Origin: an uncultured Bacilli bacterium
Lineage (GTDB): Bacteria > Bacillota_I > Bacilli_A > RF39 > UBA660
Direction of reading: 5' to 3'
DNA length: 49,713 bases
Assembly: GCA_910585335.1 (NCBI GenBank)
Contig: CAJUCU010000004.1
Location: 2,828 to 52,540 of the forward strand
A program made the translations under genes and the position numbers. Position 1 is the first letter of the stretch. Every line of letters starts with the position of its first letter. A model generated the notes under the pieces. The model was not told where the DNA came from. It searched no databases and was given only the letters and a program-made list of their open reading frames with translations. This document shows, one piece after another, positions 32,036 to 39,651 of this stretch.

Positions 32036-32933
32036 GCTTCTTCTTCCCCTTTCTAAAGAAATTGGTATTTTGATTATCATCACCATCATTGGATTCAAAA
32101 TCAATATAATCGACATTCTGTTCTTCTTCATCTTGAATATCAGAGAAAGTAGAATGACCATCATCATCTATCTCTGTAATAATTTCAATCTCAGCATCTG
32201 TTTCAGGCTCTTTGCTATCTTCTTTTTCTACATCCGCAATGATTTCTACCTTGCTAGCCTTACGCTGCTTCTTCGTCATAAAATGTTCTTCTTTACGCTT
32301 TATCTTTTTTACAACAGACCTTCTAGCAGTCTTAAATATTTTTACAATCTCAAAAGCAATAATAGCTAAACACGGAACAACGATACAAATAATCCAACCA
32401 TAAGATTGAGATAGAAAATACTGTAAATAACCAATCTTAGGAATCTTTAAGAAAACGCGACCATCCACATTATCTTCATTAACTAAAGCATCATCTGGCG
32501 TATTATTGTTATCCCCTTTAGTACGGAACAAAAGCTTTCCATCATCCGCTTTTACTACATCAATAATCCTATGAGTAACAGTAAGACCTGCATATCTAGA
32601 ATCAGTAGAAACAAAGGTTATAATATCTCCTTTACGAAGTTTTTCAGCAGGAACATTTTTAATAACAACTGCATCCTGTACCTTTATTGTTGGAACCATA
32701 CTGGGACTAATAATAACATAAGCACCATAAAGTGGTTTATAATTACCTTTTGATATATTTTTTACATAATCCAGTGCATAAGTAGAAAACAATACACCAA
32801 GAAATACCATAATCAAAATAATAGAATACAAAAATACTTTTGCTATAAAATTATAAATTCGCTTTAGAATTTCGAATACAGTGGGCCTTTTACTCTGATC
32901 TATAACAGCATCTTCATATACGCTATCACTCAC
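32022..32933 (-). CDS. sipW: SipW-type signal peptidase I with a long acidic C-terminal tail
   Basis: Endoplasmic-reticulum-type signal peptidase that, in B. subtilis, processes TasA and TapA. A first membrane span (about residues 35-52) precedes the catalytic Ser in IISPSMVPTIK. The His of LTVTHRIIDV replaces the Lys of ordinary bacterial enzymes, and FRTKGDNNNTPDDALV follows, as in SipW. A second span lies at about 180-200. Unusual is the last 95 residues: a strongly acidic, repeat-poor tail (SDIQDEEEQNVDYIDFES region) closed by a basic KGKKKHEKK. Start is GTG at 32933 after GAGGGTGG. Its probable substrates are the TasA-like proteins encoded just upstream. Confidence 0.9.
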   Translation of the reverse strand: MSDSVYEDAVIDQSKRPTVFEILKRIYNFIAKVFLYSIILIMVFLGVLFSTYALDYVKNISKGNYKPLYGAYVIISPSMVPTIKVQDAVVIKNVPAEKLRKGDIITFVSTDSRYAGLTVTHRIIDVVKADDGKLLFRTKGDNNNTPDDALVNEDNVDGRVFLKIPKIGYLQYFLSQSYGWIICIVVPCLAIIAFEIVKIFKTARRSVVKKIKRKEEHFMTKKQRKASKVEIIADVEKEDSKEPETDAEIEIITEIDDDGHSTFSDIQDEEEQNVDYIDFESNDGDDNQNTNFFRKGKKKHEKK

Positions 32934-33045
32934 TATGCCACCCTCTTTCTATTATTCTCTATACTAAAGCTATAATACCACATTTAGCAATAAAAATAAA
33001 GAAAAAAAATATCACAACTGACATTATACAATGAATAAATATAAC

Positions 33046-33070
33046 AAAAAAAGAACATCTTTCGATGCTC
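33046..33070 (-). terminator. Intrinsic terminator after TasA-like gene 1
   Basis: A seven-pair stem (GAGCATC with GATGTTC, one G-U pair) closed by a GAAA tetraloop runs into seven T on the minus strand, 13 bases past the stop codon. Confidence 0.8.
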
Positions 33071-33082
33071 CATTCATTATTA

Positions 33083-33694
33083 TTAAGCTGCTTTACCATA
33101 AACATTAACTTTTACAGTATAAGTTTGAACTAAATTCTCATTTACAGTAGCAGTACTTGATAACCACATTCTTAAACGGAAATTATCAACAGTTGTACTT
33201 GAATGAGTTCCAGAATATAAAATCATAGAACCAGCAGGAGTACCTAGATCACTATCATAACTTATCGCAGTATAAGCTTTAGGCTCCATTACTGAAGTAT
33301 GAGTAGAACCAGTCTTCTTCTCTAAATATAATCTTACATCTGAATCAGCAATAGTAGAACCACGATCCTTTACAGCTGCAATTTCATACTGAATAGTTGC
33401 AGAACCAGAAATGGTAGATGATACAGTGAAATCGAATTTTTGATTATCTGCACTTAATACCTTTCCAGCTTCATCCTCAGTAGGTAATGCATTAGTAATA
33501 TAAATACCATTGGTATCCTCTGAATATGTCATAGAAATAGTACCTGTACTAATCGTATTCTCTTTTGTACCTGTTCCTGTAAATGTAAATGCTGCAAATG
33601 AAACTCCAACTACAGCAACTACAAGAATAGCAACTCCTAATACTGACAATAAAATCTGTTTTGAAGAATTATCTCTTCCATTATCATTACTCAT
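33083..33694 (-). CDS. TasA/camelysin-family surface fibre protein 1
   Basis: 203 residues. The SipW-type signal (ILLSVLGVAILVVAVVGVSF followed by AAFTFTGTGTKENTISTGT) has the long hydrophobic core and AxFTxTGT start typical of mature TasA-like proteins. The mature part is a beta-rich domain with SGSATIQYEIAAVKDRGS, FRLRMWLSSTATVNE and a final TYTVKVNVYGKAA. TasA-type proteins form extracellular fibres of the biofilm matrix; camelysin relatives bind the cell surface. AAGGAGG precedes the ATG. It has its own strong promoter and a strong terminator, so it can be made in excess over its processing enzyme, as expected of a structural protein. Confidence 0.85.
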   Translation of the reverse strand: MSNDNGRDNSSKQILLSVLGVAILVVAVVGVSFAAFTFTGTGTKENTISTGTISMTYSEDTNGIYITNALPTEDEAGKVLSADNQKFDFTVSSTISGSATIQYEIAAVKDRGSTIADSDVRLYLEKKTGSTHTSVMEPKAYTAISYDSDLGTPAGSMILYSGTHSSTTVDNFRLRMWLSSTATVNENLVQTYTVKVNVYGKAA

Positions 33695-33717
33695 TGTTTA
33701 TCCTCCTTACTATTATC

Positions 33718-33745
33718 ATTATACCATACAATAAAATTCATGCAA
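33718..33745 (-). promoter_or_regulatory. Promoter of TasA-like gene 1
   Basis: TTGCAT (33740-33745), 16-base spacer ending in TGG, TATAAT (33718-33723) on the minus strand: a -35 plus an extended -10, 23 bases before the start codon. It is probably among the strongest promoters of the window. Confidence 0.7.
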
Positions 33746-33768
33746 GCATTTTTTATTTTTTTTTACAC

Positions 33769-34398
33769 TTAAGCACTTGCCTTGACATGGACTTTCATCT
33801 GGAAACTTTTTGTAACATCATGAACAGTATAATCCTCTGACACCCAAATTCGTAAACGATACCGATGAATACCTGCACCATAGTCAAATTTTCCATAATG
33901 AAGTCTTCTACCATTTTGATCATGATCTGCAACTGGTAAACTTTTAAACGTTGGAACTACCCCCGTATAACCACTCATAGCTTCTTCTGTATCCGCATTG
34001 GTTAAATAAACTTTAACATATTGTGAGTCCATCTCATCTTCCCCTAGAGAATCAGAAACGGCATATATCTCATAATTAACAGCAGTTCCTGTAACAGAAC
34101 TAGAAATAGAAAAATCAAAATAACCATTATTAATACCTTTTTCTAAATCAGACTTTGCTAATACCTTTCCGACAGAATCAGAAATAGGCTCTGCATTCAC
34201 TAAAGAAATACCATTTGATTCTTCATAATAACTAAATTCAACTGTACCAGTTGAGAGTTTATTTTCTGTGGTTCCTTGACCCGTAAAATTAAAAGCAGCA
34301 TATGTCACTCCTATAACAGTTATGACTAAAAGGATCACTGTTACAATGGAAACAATAATCTCTCTTGTATAAGGCCCTTTTTCTGCTACATCTTCCAT
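33769..34398 (-). CDS. TasA/camelysin-family surface fibre protein 2
   Basis: 209 residues, a paralogue of the next protein. The signal region is IIVSIVTVILLVITVIGVTY, then AAFNFTGQGTTENKLSTGTV. The mature domain repeats the same pattern: FSYYEESNGISLVNAEP, VTGTAVNYEIYAVSDSLGE, HRYRLRIWVSEDYTVHD and VKVHVKASA. The shared EESNGI/EDTNGI and LRIW/LRMW blocks show recent duplication. AGGAGG precedes the ATG. A possible promoter (TTGTTT, 17 bases, TAATAT) lies directly upstream. Its likely processing enzyme is the SipW-type peptidase two genes on. Confidence 0.85.
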   Translation of the reverse strand: MEDVAEKGPYTREIIVSIVTVILLVITVIGVTYAAFNFTGQGTTENKLSTGTVEFSYYEESNGISLVNAEPISDSVGKVLAKSDLEKGINNGYFDFSISSSVTGTAVNYEIYAVSDSLGEDEMDSQYVKVYLTNADTEEAMSGYTGVVPTFKSLPVADHDQNGRRLHYGKFDYGAGIHRYRLRIWVSEDYTVHDVTKSFQMKVHVKASA

Positions 34399-34518
34399 TC
34401 TATCTAGCCTCCTATATTCTTCATATTAGCACAACAGAAGAAAAAAAACAAGAAAGATTTCTACTCCAAAAATAGCCAAACAAAAAGAATACAGTTCTCA
34501 TGTACCCTTTTTTTTACT

Positions 34519-35133
34519 TTAAAAACCCATTCTAAGAATATCATATTGAATATTATTCTGAGTATGCATTCCTTGCATATTTTTTTCTGTTTCAAACAAT
34601 AAATCAAGATGTTTTCCTTTAACACCGCCACCACGATCCATAACAATCGCAATAATAGGCTCATTATATATACTAATATTGTGAATCCGCACCACACTAC
34701 CACAAGGTAAACTGCGATCTGCTGCTACAACACGAATTTTTCCATAAGAAGCATCATTAAAATAAATATTTCCATTTTGAAAGTTCTGTCGTGGACGACA
34801 AGCACTATTGCCACCACAACCTTTACAATCAGGACCATAACCAGTAATTTTGCCAACAAAAGAGGCTTCCTGACCAGTTTGAAAGACTGCAATTGCTTCT
34901 TCCAATGTATCGTATATAAGAGGAACTAATGGTTTTTTAGATTCTAACAAAGAGTGATATTGATCAGCCATACGAACTGCCTGAATAGATTTCGTATTAT
35001 TAGCATTATAAGTCGTAATAGACATTTTTTTATTACCAGAAGCAACAATCATTAACAAGACAAAACAACAACAAACACCAAATATATAAGAGCAATACCG
35101 ATAGATTCTCTTCTTCCTTTTTCGCTTTTCCAT
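34519..35133 (-). CDS. 3D-domain cell-wall protein (YabE/YuiC-like)
   Basis: 204 residues with one N-terminal span (about residues 15-32), then an extracellular region. The C-terminal 3D domain carries its three conserved Asp in AADRSLPCGS, IVMDRGGG and KGKHLDLLF. These domains resemble lytic transglycosylases such as MltA and Rpf-like proteins, and are thought to act on peptidoglycan. A Cys-rich insert (YGPDCKGCGGNSACRPRQNF) precedes it. In B. subtilis yabE sits between tatD and rnmV-ksgA, the same place; this copy lacks the DUF348 and G5 domains of YabE and is closer to YuiC in size. Start at ATG 35133 after GAGGTGGG. Confidence 0.85.
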   Translation of the reverse strand: MEKRKRKKRIYRYCSYIFGVCCCFVLLMIVASGNKKMSITTYNANNTKSIQAVRMADQYHSLLESKKPLVPLIYDTLEEAIAVFQTGQEASFVGKITGYGPDCKGCGGNSACRPRQNFQNGNIYFNDASYGKIRVVAADRSLPCGSVVRIHNISIYNEPIIAIVMDRGGGVKGKHLDLLFETEKNMQGMHTQNNIQYDILRMGF

Positions 35134-35170
35134 AGCCCACCTCTATTATAGGTAAATGGTAGCACAACGT

Positions 35171-35923
35171 CTAAGAAAAGTCAAATAATGAAGTAGCATT
35201 ATGCGTAGTTATCTTCATTACTTCTTCTAAAGAAACCTGCTTAATTTCTGCAATCTTAGAAGCAATAACAGGAATATATTTCGAACTATTCTTCTCTCCT
35301 CGATAAGGAGTTGGCGCAAGATAAGGACTATCGGTTTCTAATACAATATGAGAAAGATCAATACTAAAAAGTACTTGAGGCAAATGACTATTTTTAAAAG
35401 TAAGAACACCACCAATTCCAAGAAGAAAGCCCATCTCAATATACTCACGAGCAGTCTCCAAACTTCCTGAAAAACAATGAATAATTCCTTTCACATGATG
35501 CATTTTTAAAATATCAATCGTATCTTTAGTCGCATCTCTAGAATGGATAATAACAGGTAAATGAAATTTTTCTGCTAACAACAATTGTTGTTCAAAAAGA
35601 TTTTTCTGCTCGATGATATTTTCTTTACCATAATGATAATCAAGACCAATCTCACCAATTGCCACTACTTTTTCATTATCTAGCTGTCTCTCAAGAGTTT
35701 CCAAGTGAGAATTAGAAACAAGAGATGCTTCTGATGGATGAAAACCCAAAGACAAATAAACATCCTCATACTGCTTAGCAATTAAAACCGCTTCCTGAAA
35801 AGAATCAATCTCACAACCAGAAATAACAATTTTTCCAATATTACTATCTCTATTTTCTTTCACTACTAAATCAATATCATCATAATATTCTCTAGATAAA
35901 TGACAATGTGTATCAATAAACAT
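35171..35923 (-). CDS. tatD: TatD-family metal-dependent DNase
   Basis: Amidohydrolase-fold nuclease, 250 residues. The metal ligands are in place: FIDTHCHL (HxH), AIGEIGLDYHY (bridging Glu), VIIHSRDA (His), IHCFSG (His) and VLETDSPYLAP (Asp). The frame could begin at a GTG (35932), but that codon lies within the ribosome site GGGAAGGTG; the ATG at 35923 fits the family. metG-tatD order is as in B. subtilis, with one small membrane-protein gene between them here. Confidence 0.93.
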   Translation of the reverse strand: MFIDTHCHLSREYYDDIDLVVKENRDSNIGKIVISGCEIDSFQEAVLIAKQYEDVYLSLGFHPSEASLVSNSHLETLERQLDNEKVVAIGEIGLDYHYGKENIIEQKNLFEQQLLLAEKFHLPVIIHSRDATKDTIDILKMHHVKGIIHCFSGSLETAREYIEMGFLLGIGGVLTFKNSHLPQVLFSIDLSHIVLETDSPYLAPTPYRGEKNSSKYIPVIASKIAEIKQVSLEEVMKITTHNATSLFDFS

Positions 35924-36030
35924 AAAAGTCACCTTCCCATCAAAATGTAATATACATACTATTATACATTATATATTCTCTTTTCTCTATATTCTGCTTA
36001 ATACTGGATAGTAGAATCACAACTGTTTTC

Positions 36031-36062
36031 GAAAAAAAAATATCATTAATTAATGATATTAA
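36031..36062 (-). terminator. Intrinsic terminator after the small membrane protein gene
   Basis: A perfect 22-base palindrome (36039-36060, arm AATATCATTA) is followed by nine T on the minus strand. It starts at the stop codon of the small gene and isolates it from tatD. Confidence 0.7.
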
Positions 36063-36263
36063 TTACTTCTTTAATTTCCACCTATGGATTTTAATTCTAA
36101 GATAACAATAAGTAACTACACCTAAATAAAGAATATCTAAAATATTCCACTTTTGAGAAATCAATAAAACTAAAAATCCAGCTACCACAAGATAAAAAGT
36201 ATTGATATTAGCAAGCTTAATTAAAAACTGTGGTATATATTGTTGTGGTGTATCTTCCATCAT
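36063..36263 (-). CDS. Small membrane protein, about 66 aa
   Basis: No family recognised. The ATG at 36263 has AAGGA eight bases in front, so I prefer it to the longer frame opening at 36299. The product has a central span (FYLVVAGFLVLLISQKW) and a second, shorter hydrophobic stretch (ILYLGVVTYCYLRI), ending in KIHRWKLKK, so both ends may be cytoplasmic. It lies between metG and tatD and is closed by a terminator. Coding is supported by the ribosome site, the neat ending and the amino-acid mix; the role is unknown. Confidence 0.6.
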   Translation of the reverse strand: MMEDTPQQYIPQFLIKLANINTFYLVVAGFLVLLISQKWNILDILYLGVVTYCYLRIKIHRWKLKK

Positions 36264-36386
36264 TCGCCATTCCTTTCCTAAAGTTTTTACTACAACCACA
36301 CTACCATTTCATAGTAACAAAAAACAAAGAAAAAAGAAACACTAAATATTTCCTTTTTCTGTAAAATTGACAACTTTATATAAAAT

Positions 36387-37901
36387 TTAATCTTTATCAA
36401 TTCGCTCAAAGATTGGACTGGGACTACCAACTTGATAACATAATGTATCTTGATAAGAAAGACTTTTATCATCGATTTGTAACTGTCTTAATATTTCTTT
36501 ACTAGTATCAGGCATAAATGCTTCCAGTAAAACCGCAGAAACTCGGATAGACTCTAACAAATGATAAAGAACTGTCTCCAATCGATCTTTTTTAGTCTCA
36601 TCTTTTGCCAAAACCCAAGGCATTGTTTCATCTATATATTTATTCGCTCTTCGAAGCACTTCAAATATAGCTTCAATAGCCTCATTAACATGTAAAGACT
36701 CCATTTTATCATCCACAATAGATGATAAATTACAAATCATAGAAGTAAGTTCAACATCAATCTCTTCTGATGCATTTGGATTAGTAATCTTTCCATCAAA
36801 ATATTTATGAACCATAGATAAAGTACGATTAACTAAATTTCCTAAATTATTAGCCAAATCGGCATTCGTCCGAGTAATCAAAGCTTCCTCTGAAAAAGCC
36901 CCATCACTTCCAAAAGAAACCTCCCTTAAAACATAATAACGAACAGCATCTACTCCATATTTCTCAATATATTCCCTAGGATCTTTATAATTTCCTAAAG
37001 ACTTAGATATTTTCTCACCATTAATAACTAACCAACCATGTCCAAACACTTGCTTAGGAAGTTCTAAACCTAAAGCCATTAATATAATAGGCCAAATGAT
37101 AGTATGAAACCTTACAATTTCTTTACCAACTAACTGTAAATCTGCTGGCCAATATTTTTGAAATGAAGAATCATCTTCTCCCATATATCCAAGAGACGTA
37201 ATATAATTAGTCAAAGCATCAACCCAAACATAAACAACATGTTTCTCATCAAAAGGAACAGGAATTCCCCAACGAAAACTAGTTCTAGAAACACATAAAT
37301 CTTGTAATCCTGGTTGAATAAAATTATGAATCATTTCATTTTTTCTAGACTCTGGTTGAATAAAATTTGGATGACTCTCAATATATTCTACCAATCGATC
37401 CTGATATTTTGAAAGTTTCAAAAAATAAGCCTCTTCACTAACTTCATGAACTTCTCTATTACAATCAGGACATTTACCGTCTACTAATTGTATTGGAGTC
37501 CAAAAAGATTCACAAGGAGTACAATAAAGTCCCTTATATTCTCCTTTATAAATATCTCCTTGTTCATATAATTTCGTAAATATTTTTTGAACTGCTTCAA
37601 CATGAATCTTATCCGTAGTTCTAAAAAATTTATCATAACTAATATGAAGAGTATCCCATAAATGAATCGTATCAGACACAATATGATCTACATATTCTTT
37701 TGGTGTAATACCTGCTTCTTTTGCTTTATTTTCGATTTTCTGACCATGTTCATCAGTACCAGTCTGAAAATAAACATCATACCCCTTTAGTCTCTTATAT
37801 CTCGCAATTGCATCAGCGATAATCGTCGTATAACAATGACCAATATGAAAATTACCACTAGGATAATAAATTGGCGTTGTAATATAAAAACTTTTACTCA
37901 T
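36387..37901 (-). CDS. metG: Methionyl-tRNA synthetase, short form
   Basis: Class I synthetase that charges initiator and elongator tRNA-Met. The HIGH motif is in YYPSGNFHIGHCYTT; the zinc knuckle has paired Cys (YCTPCES and GKCPDCNRE); the KMSKS motif reads EKISKSLGN. The anticodon-binding helices follow to the end. At 504 residues it lacks the C-terminal EMAP-like tRNA-binding domain present in B. subtilis MetS, so it should act as a monomer. ATG at 37901 after GGGAGGAATTTGA. A T-box leader precedes it, giving control by uncharged tRNA. Confidence 0.95.
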   Translation of the reverse strand: MSKSFYITTPIYYPSGNFHIGHCYTTIIADAIARYKRLKGYDVYFQTGTDEHGQKIENKAKEAGITPKEYVDHIVSDTIHLWDTLHISYDKFFRTTDKIHVEAVQKIFTKLYEQGDIYKGEYKGLYCTPCESFWTPIQLVDGKCPDCNREVHEVSEEAYFLKLSKYQDRLVEYIESHPNFIQPESRKNEMIHNFIQPGLQDLCVSRTSFRWGIPVPFDEKHVVYVWVDALTNYITSLGYMGEDDSSFQKYWPADLQLVGKEIVRFHTIIWPIILMALGLELPKQVFGHGWLVINGEKISKSLGNYKDPREYIEKYGVDAVRYYVLREVSFGSDGAFSEEALITRTNADLANNLGNLVNRTLSMVHKYFDGKITNPNASEEIDVELTSMICNLSSIVDDKMESLHVNEAIEAIFEVLRRANKYIDETMPWVLAKDETKKDRLETVLYHLLESIRVSAVLLEAFMPDTSKEILRQLQIDDKSLSYQDTLCYQVGSPSPIFERIDKD

Positions 37902-37929
37902 TCAAATTCCTCCCATCAAAACAAAAGTT

Positions 37930-38140
37930 ATTATAAATATAAGGACGAGTTTCCCCGCGGTTCCACCTTATTTTATAATAACTTCATTATACCCTTAAAT
38001 AGTTAACGCCTATATACGATTAAGCCTACCTATCGACTCAATAGCTCAGAAGCCATATTTTATAACCAGTTAGGTTCTATTTCCATCAACAAGAACTCTC
38101 TATACTAACCATCAATTATAAAACTCTTCATCAACACAAT
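37930..38140 (-). ncRNA. T-box riboswitch leader of metG
   Basis: On the minus strand the 14-base T-box core AAGGTGGAACCGCG is followed by a terminator-like arm (CGGGGAAACTCGTCCTTATA). Upstream is the Stem I region with an AGTATAGAGA turn and GGAAATAGAACC apical loop. An AUG followed by a purine (38054-38056) is a good Met specifier. Uncharged tRNA-Met should stabilise the antiterminator and allow metG transcription. The variable base of the T-box is A (TGGA), which pairs with a U73 discriminator, whereas tRNA-Met normally has A73; see findings. The exact ends are approximate. Confidence 0.88.
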
Positions 38141-38154
38141 AAATGATATAGAGG

Positions 38155-38183
38155 ATTATAACATGTATTTTATTATTCTTCAA
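38155..38183 (-). promoter_or_regulatory. Promoter of the metG T-box transcript
   Basis: TTGAAG (38178-38183), 17-base spacer, TATAAT (38155-38160) on the minus strand. The -35 lies inside the last codons of spoVT. The transcript would start near 38148 and leave about 245 bases of leader. Confidence 0.8.
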
Positions 38184-38703
38184 TATGTTTACTTAAAAAA
38201 TCTGACATTACTACAGCAATTTTTTCATCTGTATCGCTCATTGCTTCTTCTTGAGATAAAATGATGACTAAACCAACTACATCACCTTTAACATTAATTG
38301 GATTGATAATATATGAGTATTCTTCTTTTTTACCATCTAGTAGTTCAACAAAATGAAGGTTCTTCTCTATTAGCATTTCTCGTTCATTCATATGTTGCTC
38401 TAAGATCCTAGAAATAGTTTTACCCAAATACTTTTTCTTCTCTTCCCCAGTAGTCACAATGAACTTATCACGATCTGTAATAAATATATTTTTTTTAATT
38501 GTAGAACTAATTGTATCTGCTAAAGTTTTAGCGATTTCTGTCATATCATCCATGGAAGAATATTTTTTTAAAGCAATCATTTCTCTATCTACGAATATTT
38601 CTAAAGATTCACCATCTCTTATTCGCAAGGTTCTTCTAATTTCTTTAGGAATAACTATTCTTCCTAAATCATCTATCCTTCTTACTACACCAGTTGTTTT
38701 CAT
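38173..38703 (-). CDS. spoVT: Stage V sporulation transcription regulator SpoVT
   Basis: AbrB-type regulator that, in B. subtilis, tunes sigma-G genes in the forespore. The N-terminal swapped-hairpin DNA-binding domain is nearly canonical (MKTTGVVRRIDDLGRIVIPK, then EIRRTLRIRDGESLEIFVD). The C-terminal GAF-like domain (about residues 55-176) distinguishes SpoVT from the short AbrB. The frame reaches 38745, but GAGAGGA precedes the ATG at 38703, where the family begins. mfd and spoVT are near neighbours as in B. subtilis. Along with yabP, yabQ, bofA and yabG it shows a sporulating ancestor and probably a sporulating cell. Confidence 0.94.
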   Translation of the reverse strand: MKTTGVVRRIDDLGRIVIPKEIRRTLRIRDGESLEIFVDREMIALKKYSSMDDMTEIAKTLADTISSTIKKNIFITDRDKFIVTTGEEKKKYLGKTISRILEQHMNEREMLIEKNLHFVELLDGKKEEYSYIINPINVKGDVVGLVIILSQEEAMSDTDEKIAVVMSDFLSKHIEE

Positions 38704-38779
38704 TATGATTCCTCTCTTTCTACAATTATCATTTGCTATTTTCATAACTTTATACCTTAATAATTTCTTCTATATATAT

Positions 38780-38796
38780 TATAGATTTTATCTATA
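38780..38796. repeat. Perfect 17-base dyad upstream of spoVT
   Basis: TATAGAT, three T, ATCTATA, 77 bases before the spoVT start. It may be an operator (SpoVT regulates itself in B. subtilis) or a chance AT-rich dyad. No clear sigma-G promoter is seen between it and the gene. Confidence 0.35.
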
Positions 38797-38836
38797 TAAA
38801 TTTACTTGGTAAATATTTCCATTTAGTAAACTTTTC

Positions 38837-38863
38837 AAAAAAAAAGACTCATTTCGAGTCTTT
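38837..38863 (-). terminator. Intrinsic terminator before spoVT
   Basis: A perfect eight-pair stem (AAAGACTC with GAGTCTTT, five-base loop) leads into nine T on the minus strand and overlaps the stop codon of the unknown gene at 38849. Confidence 0.85.
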
Positions 38864-39517
38864 AGCAGATATATTATCAAATAAATGAGAGTTTTCTTTC
38901 GTAAACAAATAGCGTTCTCCTTGCTCTAATAAACTGTTAATCAAGGTTGTATCTTTAATCACAATTTTTAATTCCATACTTTCAAGTAAATCTTTACTAT
39001 AAAAACTAGTTAAATACTTCTCCATAGCAACGATAACACTACTTTTTTCATTTTCATTAGTATCTTCTTTAAATAAAGTTGGTAATCCCAAGAGTAACAC
39101 TTGATTAGAATCCATAATCTTTTTCTTAGCTTCTTTTTTTATTTTTTTATTGATAATGCCAAATTCCTTTTTAGGAAATTTAATAATATCAGATGATTTA
39201 ACAGGTGAAAAATTCTTTACTAAGTCAGTTAGTTTAGAAATACGATCTTCTAATATATCAGAAAAAGAATCAACTAAATGATGACGGTATTTCTGCAACA
39301 ATCCATTAACTGCCTCTGTATCCAAAATTACCTGAGATCTTTTGGATAAACTTACTAATTTAGAACGTATTAAGTCCATAGAATCAAGCGGTGGCTGTTT
39401 TAAAAGAGAAGCAATATCTTCTGAAAGAAGAGTTTCTGTATTATTAGAAATCAACTCCAATACTGCATTTTTATATGATTCCAAATGTTGCTTTTCTAAC
39501 TCTTCTACTTCTATCAA
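38849..39517 (-). CDS. Hypothetical helical protein between mfd and spoVT
   Basis: No family recognised. About 222 residues, almost all helical by appearance, without signal peptide or membrane span. It has a long amphipathic start (EVEELEKQHLESYKNAVLEL), a basic middle (KKEFGIINKKIKKEAKKKI) and an acidic end. An ATG exists at 39532, but GGAGGTG covers its second and third codons; TTG at 39517, eight bases after GGAGG, is the likely start. It has a good own promoter (TTGACT, 17, TATTCT) and a strong terminator, so it is a single-gene unit. B. subtilis has no gene at this place. Confidence 0.7.
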   Translation of the reverse strand: MIEVEELEKQHLESYKNAVLELISNNTETLLSEDIASLLKQPPLDSMDLIRSKLVSLSKRSQVILDTEAVNGLLQKYRHHLVDSFSDILEDRISKLTDLVKNFSPVKSSDIIKFPKKEFGIINKKIKKEAKKKIMDSNQVLLLGLPTLFKEDTNENEKSSVIVAMEKYLTSFYSKDLLESMELKIVIKDTTLINSLLEQGERYLFTKENSHLFDNISAKDSK

Positions 39518-39549
39518 AACAAACACCTCCATCTATTATTACAATTAAA

Positions 39550-39578
39550 AGAATAACAGGCATTATTTTTTTAGTCAA
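39550..39578 (-). promoter_or_regulatory. Promoter of the unknown gene at 38849-39517
   Basis: TTGACT (39573-39578), 17-base spacer, TATTCT (39550-39555) on the minus strand, in the 134-base gap after mfd. Confidence 0.65.
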
Positions 39579-39651
39579 TATCTTTAGACAAAAAATTTAC
39601 AATACAAAAAAAGTTACTAATAAAATTTTCCAATAAGAAAATCATACGCAA

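Noticed and set aside
31493..32167. Longer start at 32167 for the TasA-like membrane protein
   Set aside because: The extra 44 codons lie in the acidic tail of sipW read in another frame; the ATG at 32035 begins a proper signal/anchor sequence.
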